From Phycomyces blakesleeanus NRRL 1555(-) (Eukaryota > Mucoromycota > Mucoromycetes > Mucorales > Phycomycetaceae): a stretch of DNA of 64,000 nt. Shown here piece after piece: positions 26,583-39,562 of the stretch (the first letter of the stretch is position 1; every line of letters begins with the position of its first letter). The stretch lies in assembly GCF_001638985.1 (NCBI RefSeq), contig NW_017265140.1, forward strand, positions 186,001-250,000, in the 5' to 3' direction. The notes beneath the pieces were generated by a model. The model had not been told where the DNA came from and ran no database searches. It saw nothing but the letters and a program-made list of their open reading frames with translations. The translations under genes were made by a program, and so were the position numbers.

Positions 26583-27952
26583 GGGAGTACTCAGCCAGAT
26601 TGGTCGATCAAATTCTTGTGTGAATTATGGCCAATGATATCAATTTGTAGTTGAAGACACCAAAAGATAAAAGTACAAAATTCGTACAAAATCCATAGAT
26701 TTTTATAGAATTCATAGAATAAGCTTTTGCACATTCTGATTTCTTTTTTGAACCTATAATCACCTAGACTCTCGAAGAAGCCAAGCGTTCTTTCCTTTGA
26801 CTCAAGTTCTGGCAATACATTGTCAACCTTGTGTATGTTTTCTATTGACTTTAAGGGTTTGCTCAAGCTCCTTCACGGCAGCTATCGGATCCAACTTTAT
26901 ATTAACTTCCTTTTCGATTACTTCTAAACAGTAATCTTACGGGGACGATGTTCCTTGATGGGGTACGACGTTTATGTCTAACCGAACTAGTTAATTGTGG
27001 CCCCCTATCTGGACTGGTACCTTTCTCTAATCCTTCAGGGCAAAATGATGTGTCCTGGAAAAACGCAATATATTTATTGTACACATTAGCTTTACTACTT
27101 TGTCACCACATTTTGTGTTTATCTCTCTCTCCAGGCACTTAGCTCTCATTGTTTTAAGGGACACAGCCTGTATTTAGGCAACTTAATAATAAAATACTGT
27201 CTCATACGAAAAACAAATCGTGTATATTCAATTAATAACAGTTAGTGTTCTAAATTTAGAATTGACAATAAAAAATAATAATTAGTCGCGAATGCACTAT
27301 ATCAATAGCTGGTTATCCAGAAGATCATAAAGAGTTATTGTCATTAAAGCGTGACGCAATCTTGTTGAATATTTTACTACTTATTGGCCTTCTTACGCGT
27401 ATCGTGTCTTTTTCTTTATTTTACCTAATGTTCCCAAAGTTTGACAAGACAAACTGGTAAGTAATCCCCATTCAATTTTTTTTCAAAGCACAAAAAAGAG
27501 TCTTTATACGAATATTATGTGTCCTTAGGGAACAAATAGAATTATTTCATGCCGGCAAAAAGGTCACGATTTGTGGTCCGATAGAATCAAATTGTCGTCT
27601 CCCACCAGGAAATGTTGTCCTCCTAAAAGTAGTGATGATCCGTTAAGGAAAAAGCTAAAAACAGCATAGTATTGCATATACAAAAGTAAGGATTCAGCCG
27701 GTCAGAGAGCCGTGTGTTTTTCGATCTTTCAAAAAGACGTACAAATTTTGATCGTCGCTATTACAATTCTAGACCAATAATATTGTTTTCGGAATTTAAA
27801 ATTTGATCGATCAATCTGGCTGAGTACCCCCAAAATTTGATCGAAATTTGATCGAATTTTGAACTTTTGCCTTTTGATGTCCCCAACTACAAATTGATAT
27901 CATTGGCCAATATTCACAAGAATTTGAGCGATCAATCTGGCTGAGTACCCCC
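26583..27952. mobile_element. 1.37 kb element with ~100-base terminal inverted repeats
   Basis: Both ends begin GGGRGTACTCAGCCAGATTG. The similarity continues inward for about 100 bases in inverted orientation, through a GGCCAATGATATCAATTTGT core, with scattered mismatches. A second copy of the terminal motif sits inside the right arm (about 27801-27831), which suggests nested insertion or a duplicated end. No full transposase frame is visible; an open stretch on the minus strand at 26591-26866 lies largely within the left arm. The interior contains a sequence shared with 54249-54803. I cannot define a clear target duplication. Confidence 0.6.
27077..27624 (+). repeat. Dispersed repeat, copy 1
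   Basis: About 550 bases that match 54249-54803 in the same orientation, with many substitutions and small indels. Shared landmarks are CAACTTAATAATA, AAAAACAAAT, GACGCAATCTTGTT, CTGGTAAGTAATC and TTATTTCATGCCGG. One stretch stays open in both copies up to a GGTAAGTAATC donor-like site (about 27303-27462), with conserved LLTRI and FYL residues. That looks like the remains of a once-coding, intron-containing sequence. Copy 1 lies inside the inverted-repeat element. Confidence 0.7.
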
Positions 27953-28336
27953 GATAAATAAAATCTACTTCTTTCTGAATTATGGCTTTTATTTATTTAT
28001 CAATTAAAGTGAAATGTATCTCATAAATACAATGATATTTGCTTGTTGCGACTTTCGGTTACACATCCTGGATTGATGTTACGAATCACTTTCTTAAATT
28101 ACCCATTCTTTACTTTTTACAATTTCTCTTTCTCTTTCCCTTATCCCTATCCAAACAATTATACTATAACTTTCACAAACCAACGAACAAACTTTCGGTA
28201 TAGTTTTTCAATCATTATATCTTATCTTCTATTAACATCTCTGTAGCTGGTTTCTATTACCTTATAAATAAAGTTTATTTCCGTAACAAAAGAATAGAGA
28301 TTATCATATAAAAAGGCAGAAATATTACGGCTACAA

Positions 28337-28441
28337 CGTTTCCAGATGGGAGCATCCCCTACAGTTTCATTTTCTTTAAATAAAGTGGTGGTGTTTGGTT
28401 TTAGGAAATATAAAAGTTAGCTAACTATTGGAGATGCTCTA
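28337..28441. mobile_element. Small inverted-repeat element with GAGCATC ends
   Basis: The left end GGGAGCATCCCCTACAGTTT and the reverse complement of the right end TTAGAGCATCTCCAATAGTT match at about three quarters of positions. The ends resemble those of the element at 57641-57853. Length about 105 bases, non-coding. Confidence 0.45.
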
Positions 28442-28960
28442 AAATTCCTATTAAGAAATTGTTTTTTTACTGAATAATGACTGTGATGAGAATCAATTCT
28501 ATTTTGATGATGAGGTTACCTACTCAGGGCTCATAACAAGATTAGCGTAACGCTATATATATATATCCCTTCATCTCTATTTCTGTATCTGTTTGTTGCT
28601 ATGGTATATGTAGACTTATATATACCACAGCGAACCCCCTATTTCTAATCCACTCAACCATTAGTATAAATACTCGTCGCAATCTTGTCTAATAAAGATG
28701 TGCTGTATATCCAGCCAGTTTTTAGCAGGAAAATTGCATAAATTTAAAACCAACTTGATAGTGCTTAGTATGTCAAGAAAAAAAACACTTGGATGATAAA
28801 AATGGTGAATATATTTGTGCAAGAAGAGTCAACAGTGAATGTTGTAGATATTTTATAGAATATTTTTGAGATGCCGTATTTTGAGAGAAAATGAAGTCAG
28901 TTGTGGGCAGAATATTGATAAAACAAAGAATACGATAAAGATATTCATATTAATGCACTT

Positions 28961-31900
28961 TTATCTTTTCTTGTATTTCTGTAAATTTAAAATAGTGGTC
29001 AGATTTAAGCATCTTATGACTATATATCTACAAACTTACATCTTCGTTCTGTAGTCTTCGAGTTGGATCGATAGTGTTCCTAAGGCCGACCAAAATACTT
29101 TGAAACGCACCGGTCAGGCCAATCATCGGCTTCAACACAGCTACTGGAACAGCTTTTATTACAGCCTTTGCAGAAGTAGCTTGATTATCTGATCCGCGAT
29201 CTTTAAATTCCACCGGAATTGTAAAAATGGTCTGGGCTGCTGACCCGATATTTTTACTCAAGCTGTGGTAGGCGTACTGAAATCCTTGAGAAAGATCACT
29301 AGGTTGATCAGCAAACTTGCTTACAGCTGAATGGGAACCATCTATATCTTCATCACTTTCATTGTCTTGTATATTGTCAATTGGATGGTCAATTGTAGCA
29401 TAAATCAATGCATCTGCTCCAGAAAGAGCATTATCCATTCCACCACCGTAGTTAGGTGATACATGGGTGGGAGTGGCAAAAAATCCATCGGCGTGTTCTA
29501 GAATTACTTGAGTTCCAGAGGCGAAACGAGCACTAAGGTTGATGGCTTCAATAGCTGTGGCACGTGCAAACGAATGTGTGCCTTTTTGAATGCCTACACA
29601 CACATATATATATATATATATAATAGCTCATTAAGTTTCAAGCGAAATTATTTACCAAAAAATATTAATGACAACTACCTTTAATAATTCTACCATCTTT
29701 ACGGTATTGTTGAAGAGGCAAGAGTACAAGATCAGCAACCCCACTACTTAGGTTCACAATCGAACGAATTGGTGCTACGCCAGAGACCATATTGGGAACT
29801 TGCGTATTCTTGATATGAGGTAGCCATTCTTGACCAAGCTTCTCAAAAACTCGCTCGATTCCAGCAATGCCGGTAAGTTTGACATGATTGAGAGACATTT
29901 CAGCGCCATCAAGATGGAAAAGATTGATAAGTTCAGCAAATTGACCTTCTTTTATATTGCCGTAATTTATATATTTTGGCTTATAATCCACCTTTAGGAC
30001 AATAGGGAATATCTCGACATATTCTACAATAAATTCCAGTTATTATGATCAAAAATAGATGTAAACCAAGATATTTAGCTTACGAAAGAACACTGGATTT
30101 GCTTCGTCTTCATCGTCTTCATCTTCAGGTGCCGGTTTTGGGATTGTAGCATTAGTAAAAGGGGTGGATCTCAGCTTAAGCTTGTCGAATGTAAAGTAAT
30201 TGACCAAAAAATCCAGTGCATCCTGGTCAACATAGAGACGAATAGGCAATAAATTAACCTTGAGTCTAAATTCTTGGGTCGGATCTTGTGCCACTGGCCT
30301 TATACCAGACAATTCAATATCGACCATGGATGAGCCTCGCTCTCGTGGAGTGGCTGATGAATCAGGTCGCATATACCCCAGAAACTTCTTCCATGATGAC
30401 GTTTTAATGTTATCAATCATCTCAACATCACGAATAGAAAATTTAAGATGTATGCCCGTCTGACTAGTATCTGGCATAAGATCCAGAGCAACTGAAATGC
30501 CCTCTAAATGTATCTCAATTTTTGCAGTACGAGATCTTCGCTTGAGTCGGTTTGTTTGAGATCGTATCTTTGAAGATCGATGACGAGAATCTGGTAGCGA
30601 AGTCTCTTCCCGGGAAGAATCGTGCTGTAGAGATGGTGAGAATGTACTTTCATCCAAAAATCCTGCTTCTGACGCAGGTCCTTGCGAGACGCTATACTCT
30701 GAAACAGAATAAGGAGGAGAATGTGATAAAAAGTGGGAGTTTTCCGAAGGAGAATTTTCGGTGGCAATTTCGCGTGACATACGCGATCTACTGTCTACTG
30801 AAGCAGGACTTGACGAATATGCTGTTGAAGGTCGGCGAGGGGAAGAGCGAAGAGGGTCTCGCATGTATATCCAATCATACCCATCATATAGTTTCCACAA
30901 AACGTCAAAGTCTTCGATCCGAACCGATAAAATAGCGTCTGCCAAATTTAACAGCGATTTTTTTGTCTCTGCCTTTTTGTCAACACCATAATAGTCTTCA
31001 ACCATATCAAGTTCATTGACATTATCGAGTAAAACACGAATAACATCTTCTGCCTTTGGTTTTTGAGCTTGTCTTCGTCTTGGTTTCTGCGGTCCATGTT
31101 TAATAAAGCTACTAGTAGAGAACATGGACGCGGATGAATCTGGCTGAACAGAAGGCTTTCCAGAATAATAGCCTTCGACATAACTAAGCCCAGATAAAGT
31201 ATCGCTATCTTGCCCAGAAGGTCTCTCTGGAATCGTTCCAGCGTTCTGTCTAAACGCATCTTCATCCAAGCTAGATAACATATCTTTCTTTGTAGTGCTG
31301 AGTGAAACGTGAGATCGACGTCTTGACTTTCCCTTGTTAGATTTTTTTGGGGTATGAGTTTTATTGAAAACAGTGTCTCCTTGGTTAGCAATATAGGTTG
31401 CAAAGTTGACGAGTGATTGGAAAGAGTCTGAAGAACCTTCAATAGTCAATAAATTGTTATGAATCGCTATATCAGTAGCTGGTGCTGGTATTAGGGGATC
31501 CATCTTGATCTTGACTGTTGTCTCCAGATTTCGAATTGATAATACAGGAGATAACCCAATAGTCATCCAATACCGCCGTGGATCTGTTGTCTTATTTTCT
31601 ACCTGTCCTAATAGAGTCTCGGCTCTTTTTTCGTCAAGTTCACTTGCATCATCTGACAAGAACACATCAATACTTTGTATGTAGGTTTTAATATTCATCA
31701 AGGGCTGTCCCGCAATAATCTCGGTGATCACCTATTATTTTTATATTAGATATATTTTTTATATTCTGATATGGTATTCTCTATACCTGAAGGTCATCAA
31801 TTACGGCAACACCACGCGAGGGAGTGTTTATGGGCTTGTAATCAATTGAAGTGTCCAATACATGCGCATATATCTTAATGTACTGAGCTGGTGGATCGAT

Positions 31901-34900
31901 ATACACCATCTGTATCAATTTTACATTAGTATATTATATTTCTCTAGTTAGTTAACACTCGCCTCTTCAGGGACTTTTTGAAATTGCATTAAATTTTCAA
32001 GAAAACTCAAATCGGATCGGAACCGATGACATATGTTGCAAACCACCACACTGGTAACTTTGTCTTGTTTATTTATTTCCGGGAAAGATGTAAGTCTTGA
32101 AAACAAGGAAACCATTGCGGTATTTCTTTTGGCCTAATATATAATTTTAGAAAGCCAGTCTTCGATATATACTCTTAATCAATGCTACTTACATTCAAGC
32201 TCTTTGGGATAGTCTTATAAAGAACTGGAACTATATTGAGTGGGTCGGACATATCGTCCAGAGCGAGCTCATCGATATCAAGTGTTGTTATGTTTTCATT
32301 CTTAAATACAAAAAATTCATTTAGCTTATAAGTTGTACGTGTAAAAATAGCACAAAAGAACTTATGTACTTACTGTATTCAAATGCTTCATAACAGCAAA
32401 ATATCTAAACTCGGTAAAGCGAGCTTGATAATCCCCGGGTATTCCATTTTCAGGTGTATAATGAAGATCCCAAGCAGCTTTTATAGAGGGTCACATTAGG
32501 TTTTATCGGATTTTCACAAAATATACCGAAAATCCAACATACCTTCACTTATTACAGCTACTATAGCAAATAAACTAGATGCTGGAACTGTACTTCCAAA
32601 TCCAAGTCGCTCATGACTTTGACTCAGTACACTCGATTCGAGCAAAGAATATCTTCCATCAGCCTGATGATAATCGGACATCCCCATAGCATCATGAAGG
32701 GACCCTGACACAGACATTTGATGCCCTGTTTCAGGATCTGTAGAGAGCGTACTTATAAACTTTGGCTGCCACAATAAGAGATCGTTCTGAAGAACCTGAA
32801 CGGTGTCCCACACAGGCTTAGTCAGGTTCATGCGAGTAACTGGGAAATGACAATTAAGAACAATCAACTAAGGCAGATGAGTTTTCTTTTCTATTTCCAA
32901 AGCTTTCTCGGGTTACTTACAGCGGTCTCTACCGTACGTTGTTTAAACATCATAGCTGATTCTGATTGATCTTCCATAGGAACATGCAGTTTTTGTTCTC
33001 CATTAAATGTTTCATTTCGACTAAGATGCTCGAACAAGTTAGACGGAATGTCTGAACCTGCACCAAAATAACCGGGTCTGGCAGACGACATTGGTGAATA
33101 GAGACCTGGAGATCGCGAGGTAATCTCGAAAGTTGGGGATTGGGCAGCAAATGCCCGATCGCTTCGCATGCCAGACAAAGGTAATGTTGTCATTGCGGTA
33201 AAGAAACAATGAGCAAGTTGATCTAAAAATAATACGTAAGGATATTAAAACATAGTCTTCCTGGAAAAAATATATACATACCTTTAGCCAATGTTACAAA
33301 CACATAGATGGCATTAACATCCACACTGACTTTAGTGGGTTTTGGAGTTTCTAAATTGCGATCGATTGGTGTTTGATGAGGTGTATAGGCAGATGGTATA
33401 GTGTGGTCTTCTCTACCGGGTATTTGAGATTCATCAGGTCCATCGTCACTCTGCCAAGATGCTACCACTTTTTGCACGTCTACGCTCAAGAGATCGGCAT
33501 GCATATGGTCGTTGAACTCATCTCGTGTACTAGATTGGCTCATATCTGGAACATACAGAACCAGTCGAATAAAAGCACATTTGATGCGCGCCTTTTTGCG
33601 TTCTTGGCAAAGGTTTAATGTCTGGTCAAGATCATCGTATACCTGCTGACCAAACGAATTGTTGGAGATACTAAAACTTAAAGTGAGCCTCTTTAATCAT
33701 GATTTTGTTCTGGTCTGCAAGACATTTACCCAGTGTCCCTAGCTGGTTTTTTTTCCTGGTTTTTTGTAAGACTAGCTAGGGCGTAGACATAGTTCTCTAG
33801 TCGGTCTGCTATTCTTGGATCTACAGCTAGTCTGAATGCCTGTAGATCCACCTGTGTATCTTGATCAAATGATAACGCTAATTCTTTCATAAATAGCATA
33901 CTCAATTTATCTGAAAGTAATAAAACTTACCATTAATAAACCGGTTAACCTGATAAGACTGTCTCTTTTCAATGCGTAATCGAATAACTTCGGTTTTAGA
34001 TGTGCTAGTTCGTGAAATACGATGATTAACGGAAGGAAATTCTGGTTGGTTCTCATAGTCCAGGGGCATAGTTGGATCAAAGGTAAGGATATCGTTGTAG
34101 CATTCATATCTAACCCCCATAGACCGGCTGCTTGTCTGACTAGATCGACTCGACCCTGGGGGCTTTTCTATCCATTCTTCTAACGCAAGTTGAGTGATTT
34201 GTAGGTCAATTGTAGAAGACAAAACAGATGATGGGCGTTGTGTAGCAGAATTTAGTGGATATCTTGCTCTGTCCGAGCTATGTTGGTTAAGACGTGAGAT
34301 ACTGGGATTTTGTTGTGGAAATTGTTGGATACGAGCAATAATTTGGTTGATAGAAAGACGTAGGTGTCCGACATCCTTGAGTGAATTGGCTTCTGAAGAT
34401 TGCCATGATATTGGTTGACGATATAGAGCAAAGAACTCAAACTGACCAATTTGTAGCTTGATTTTTAATTGAGGTATATTATTTTGGCGAGGAGCAGAAC
34501 GAGGTTTGGATGGCGAAGAGCTAATTTCTCCAAGATCTGCGAGAATATCAGTCTTGTTATTGTCCGTGAAGTTATCATTGTCGCTATTGTCACTATCATT
34601 ATTATTATGGCTCTCACTGCTACTTTGAAATGTATCAGATCCTATGCTCTGAAAGAGGTCGAGAATGAACGCTGTTTGTTGTGGCGTGACGACGGCACGG
34701 ATGTGGGTAACAAAAATGTCGAGTTGCTTTATAGCGGGTGCATCGATTGGGGAGTCGCTAGTCTTGTTAAATGGATACGATGGACGTAGCTTAACACTTA
34801 TCCAGTTGTCCTTATCCATTGTGCTAAATAGAAGGGCTTCATAGGGCTTTGAGCTCATAGTAGATCCGGAACGGGGGTATCCGCGAGGTGTGATGGATCC

Positions 34901-36013
34901 ACTCATGTAGGAGTGGATTGAGGTCTGGAAGAGGAGGGAGTCACCTTCATCTGCTTCATAAAATTCTGTTTCGGAAAGATCGTCGTCTTGGCTTGTTATT
35001 GTAGTTTCACTTTGACTTGGCACTGGAGGTGGCGTTGCATTGGATCGGATATGAAGTGTCGGTGAGCTAAAAGTTATGATTTTGATCGTTTCGTCTGCAA
35101 CAGGTGGTAGAAGAATACTAGACTCTGCTAGATTCCTATTCACAGGAGGTTCACTTGGCTGTCCTGTGCTAAAGGCAGGTGTCTCATCAAAGTAAGAGAT
35201 ATTCTTGATCTCGAGGTCCATAAAGTATTCTCGCTTGGTCTTATCACGATCACATGCAAGAGGAACAGCTGATGTGTGGATGATACGAACCAGACTATCA
35301 ACTATCTCTATCTTGACTTTGGCGAGCATTTTGTCAATAACTCTGGTGAGTACCTGTAGACCCTGGAGTCCTGCATCAGCTATATCATCGCCTTCAGCAT
35401 TGAGATCACAGAGTGAATGTTGAATGGATTCATGCAATGCCTGATTCTGGTCAGGTTCGATCTCCGTCCTCAAGAAATCGTCGGCAAAATGCAATGAAGA
35501 AGACATGATCGTGTCTTCTTCTTTTATGTTTTCTTTGCTAGGGTCTAAAGTGCAGCAGCCATTAAATACTGAAAAACATAATTACTGACTTACACTTCTT
35601 GGGTTTATTATTCACTGGTCGTAATGCTAAATGTAAGCCCTGGATCCTCAATGCAATATCTCCGCTCCAAAAGTTAGCCCATGGTAGCGATGCGCTTATG
35701 CTAGACACTCTTCCTGACTCCAGCACAAATGGTGTGTCTGTCAGACAGTCATTCAGTGTCTATAATTTTGCGCGTATGAGAAAACTAGAGCACGATTAGC
35801 TTATAATTGCAGGCCTACCTGCAGATTGAGATCAAGATCACGTAGTTCGACCGATCCATTTACTAGTGCAATGTCAAAGTTCTCGAGATCCAGCTCGTTG
35901 GCTAGGAACTGACCAATGGCTTTACGAAGGAGGAACTTGTATAGTCGCTTTTGTATATTGGTCGGGAGGGTAAAGTTGGTCCAACCCGAGGATAAGAACT
36001 CCCAGGCTTTCAT
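28961..36013 (-). CDS. ATG2: Autophagy-related lipid-transfer protein ATG2
   Basis: Large rod-shaped bridge protein that moves phospholipid from the endoplasmic reticulum to the growing autophagosome membrane, working with Atg9 and Atg18. My model has 15 exons encoding 2088 residues: 35819-36013, 35594-35759, 33931-35568, 33730-33910, 33282-33670, 32921-33222, 32543-32867, 32374-32477, 32193-32300, 31963-32133, 31787-31909, 30084-31731, 29679-30023, 29040-29593, 28961-28978. All junctions keep phase. The chorein-type N-terminus is clear (PTNIQKRLYKFLLRKAIGQF, then ELDLENFDIALVNGSVELRD). So are the central DTSIDYKP...AVIDDLQ motif and the ATG2 C-terminal region (VDYKPKYINYG, GVAPIRSIVNLSSGVADL, QYRKDGRIIKGIQKGTHSFA). 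The last exon is only 18 bases. Intron 10 uses a GC donor (GAG|GCGAGT). Confidence 0.93.
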
Positions 36014-38021
36014 GATGTGTTATGGTAATGTGGAGACGCAAGCAAGGTGAGACAACAACGAAAGCTAAGGAGGGAAGAAAAAGGAAATAAAGACACCGCA
36101 AAAGGCCAACAGATTTGTTCCAGTGACTGGTGGAGATTTCTATGATGCTTTCCGCTTTGAGCCTACCTCTGCTGTCCCCCTCAATTCTTCCCATTCAAGC
36201 CAAATCCATCCAACGTGACTGTAATTTGAGTTTTATTTTCTGTACAAATTGCAAGCTCGCTTTCAAGACGTTGGACTCAAGGTCTTGATTTTATCAAACA
36301 CATCAGAGATATTTATCTTCATATACTATTTAGTCCATGTTGACTTGTTTATTCAAGAAGATTTGAGTATAAGTTTATTGCTCATTACTCAAAGCAGTTC
36401 AGACAATTTCCATTATCAGGCTTTATTGTTACTATGAAATCTCAGTTTTTATCTTCAGACAAATACTCTATCCACAAAAGGATTTGACGGTGACACTATG
36501 AAATCTAACCACTTCATTAAACACAAAAACTCATCATGGGTATTATGTATTAAGCATTAAGCATTAATAATTAAGAGTTAAAGCTATGTATAAGTAGCGT
36601 TATGAGTACCATTGTATTGACTTTGGCCAGATATATCTATCTAGATATTATGTTTTCTTTTTCTTTTTCCGAAAATCATATTTAAGCAATCCAATTGTTA
36701 TCACTATGATGAAAGTAAATATATCAGGAAGTGAAGTTATGGTATCGTATCATTAATCAAGATAAAACGCTGATACCGAGTGATTCTTAAGTTGGGTTAA
36801 TTCCTCCTAGCCATTGGCATGCATTGGAGATCGCTTAAAATTACCTTGACCGAGTCAACCTGTTGACATATATAAGTTAAGGGACTTGTCTAATTATATT
36901 TAATCCAGCTATAAGTAAAAATATTGCCCAATATTAGTTTTATATAATTAAGAGCTACGCGCTTTGAAGATATTACTCTATACACTATCCTTTCCTTTCT
37001 TATAATACATTTTATGTGATAAACTCCATTATTTTATTCCTCTTATTGAGTTTTACAGCGTTGCTTACCCTAAACGACTGTGTATATATTATTAATGGAC
37101 AAAAACTTACGAAATCCAGCTGTTCTTGTCTAAATAAATATACGAAATAACCAAGTAACCGTATACCCAGTGCCACCATAAATATTTTGATAGCATACAC
37201 TCAAGGTGTTTAAATGAGGTCGTTTGAGTCTATTTACTAAGTGTTACCAACATTCCATCAACCCATGTGGGTTGTTCTAAACTATTACGCCTTAAGTAGG
37301 TTCAATTGGCAATATCTATGCGCTTAGTGAAATTTACTCAATTTGTGGATTAGCTCTTTCAAGTCATTAAACTAAGCTAATATCAGCTCAAAAAAAAAGA
37401 CTATAGCTCTCATAGCTTTAGATTATTTAATTATATAGCACATCTAAAACACAACTTGAGTAATTCAGTTTTAATGCATATAGCCGTCATACACAAGGTA
37501 GTATCATCCAGGAGAGTATGTTATGGATAGTAAGGGATTGTAATTTCAGTAATCTCCCCTAGGCTGTGAAAGACACATCTTTTATTTTTTTTGTTTTTGA
37601 AATTTCTGTACATTTAATATACGATGATCACTATTAAAAAAGTGGTGATTCTGATGGTGATTTTGGAAGGTATTATAGGAACTTTCCAAAATCACCATTG
37701 AGACCACCATTCATTTCCCATAGTGTGGAGCAAATCCAAGCAGAAAAAACAATAGTCTTCAAGACATTACAAAAATAAGCACAAGTCCCAATAGACTACA
37801 ATATTAATTACTGCGGCTGTTTAATAGTAAAAGTTATAATAATGCATTTTCTTCTCTCTTCACTTTCAAACGACTAATGGCTTCAGTGGTGAACACTTAT
37901 ATCACCCCTGTAACGATATATGTGACTGTATCCCTTCCCTCAATTTTGGTTTCTCTGCACAGCTTTCATTACATTTTACTGTCCGTGAATTGCCTTTTTA
38001 GTATCCAGCTTTTAACTAACC
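36014..38021. other. Divergent intergenic region between ATG2 and the DUF3020-like gene
   Basis: Two kilobases between two divergent starts, so it should carry both promoters. A near-perfect 14-base inverted repeat forms a hairpin at 37655-37697. No gene, tRNA or repeat array is seen. Confidence 0.5.
37655..37697. repeat. Perfect 14-base hairpin
   Basis: TGGTGATTTTGGAA and its exact reverse complement are separated by about 15 bases. It lies some 325 bases upstream of the DUF3020-like gene start. It may be a regulatory palindrome or a remnant of an inverted-repeat element. Confidence 0.7.
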
Positions 38022-39328
38022 ATGAGATCTGATGCTCCATTCACTCCAGGTGTTCCTCATGAAATAGAAAAAACTGTCATTACCAGCCAGTCTACCGAGA
38101 CTCCCTCATCTCCTGATAAAAATACAACTCCAGCACCCGAAAATCAGATTCTTTCATCACCAGCACCATCCAATTCCGACCTTACGAACCTCAATCTTAA
38201 TTCAGCACATTTACAACATATGGATGCAGCACAGGCACAAGCTATAGCGCAGGCGGCAGCGGCAGCGATGGCAGCGCACGGCTCACACTATCACCAACTA
38301 TTTACCAGCTTTGATCCAAATACAACACAACACATCACAGACAATAGTTCGACTGTACTGGCAACCTCTCTTGCGACAGATTTTATTAAGCGAGAGTTGA
38401 TTAATCAAAAGGTAAACCACTCGTTCCTCCCAGAACCTTACGAGGTGGATATGGAACTAGTTTAAGAACCTCGACGAGAGGAGAGGATGAGAAGCGGTAA
38501 ACAATTGTGACGTGACAGGTCAGGGCTGATAACAGAGATCGTAAAAAGCGATGGAGAGCGTTAAATGAAGAAAGAAGTAGGTTTTGGTTAAAACGCAAAA
38601 GAAAAAGAAGAGAACTTTTGCCTGATTCTTATTTATTTATTTTAGATAAAGACAATGATCTTCGGTGTAGAGTCAATAAGCGGGCCAATAAATTGTTTGG
38701 AAAAGACGATATTGGACCCAAGCGACATTGGGTTGAAGAAGAATTTGTTAAGCGTCAAGCGAAACGAAAGGAGAAAGAGAGACGTAAACGTGTGGTCGAT
38801 GGAACAGTCGCCCATACACCGACAGATTATGGTCTTGATATTACAGCAGCTACACAACAACTTACACCACAGCAACTCCAAATACTACAAGAAACAAATT
38901 ATCTGTCGTTGATCTGCAGTAATCTTGGCGCATTATCACCAAATACGGCTTCCAAGTTACTTGGTGTTGAACAGGGGTCAACAAATCCCCAAGACAAAAC
39001 ACAACATCTTTCAAGTCAATTGATTGAATTCCTTCAGCAGTTGCAACAGTATCAACCTCCACAGACTGTTGAATCTAGTGTTCCTCAACCTTCTGGTACG
39101 CCCACCTTAAACACAGCGGTACAGGACACTCGGCCAGAAGAGAAGGTTGCGGCCTTATTAAGCTCAAGTATCAGCTCTATAGCTACTGCTGTTGAATCTC
39201 AAGACAAAGATAAGAAAGATTTTGAAGAACAAGATCATGTTTCAGCAAGTCCTGAACAGCCTAGGATCGACTATCCTATGGATGCTGTCCTGACTTTGAT
39301 GCAACTTAATTCTGGATGGCGACAATAA
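38022..39328 (+). CDS. Nuclear-type protein with a DUF3020-like basic region
   Basis: Three exons (38022-38411, 38519-38576, 38646-39328) encode 376 residues. The central block spans about residues 131-200: RADNRDRKKRWRALNEER is followed by NKDNDLRCRVNKRANKLFG and a second very basic helix. I recognise this as a fungal domain of unknown function of the DUF3020 type; the block is split over all three exons and restored in phase. An Ala/Gln-rich helix (AQAQAIAQAAAAAMAAHG) precedes it and a Gln-rich C-terminal part follows (QQLTPQQLQILQE). The composition fits a DNA-binding or transcription protein, but no activity can be claimed. It is divergent from ATG2. Confidence 0.78.
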
Positions 39329-39562
39329 TAATATTTTTTTAAAGTCAAATTCTGGTAGATATGATAGGCGTATTTAAAAGAAAGCAAGCCTTTCTTGTCG
39401 ACATGTAATCCTTTATATATATATTCCTTTTATCTTTCATATATATATATATTACTTTCTCTCTTATAATTTATTATTATATAACCATACAGACTTGTTA
39501 AAATCAAAACACAATAAACGTAGCAACATAAAACAATACAAAACAAACGAGTAATCTTTATT

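Larger units (their letters stand above)
25334..28960. other. Gene-free region filled with decayed repeat elements
   Basis: Between the TRM7 start and the ATG2 stop there is no intact gene. The region holds an inverted-repeat element at 25651-25925, a 1.37 kb element with long terminal inverted repeats (26583-27952) that encloses a sequence repeated at 54249-54803, and a small inverted-repeat element near 28337-28441. The rest is unremarkable AT-rich sequence; the part next to 25333 should contain the TRM7 promoter. Confidence 0.55.
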
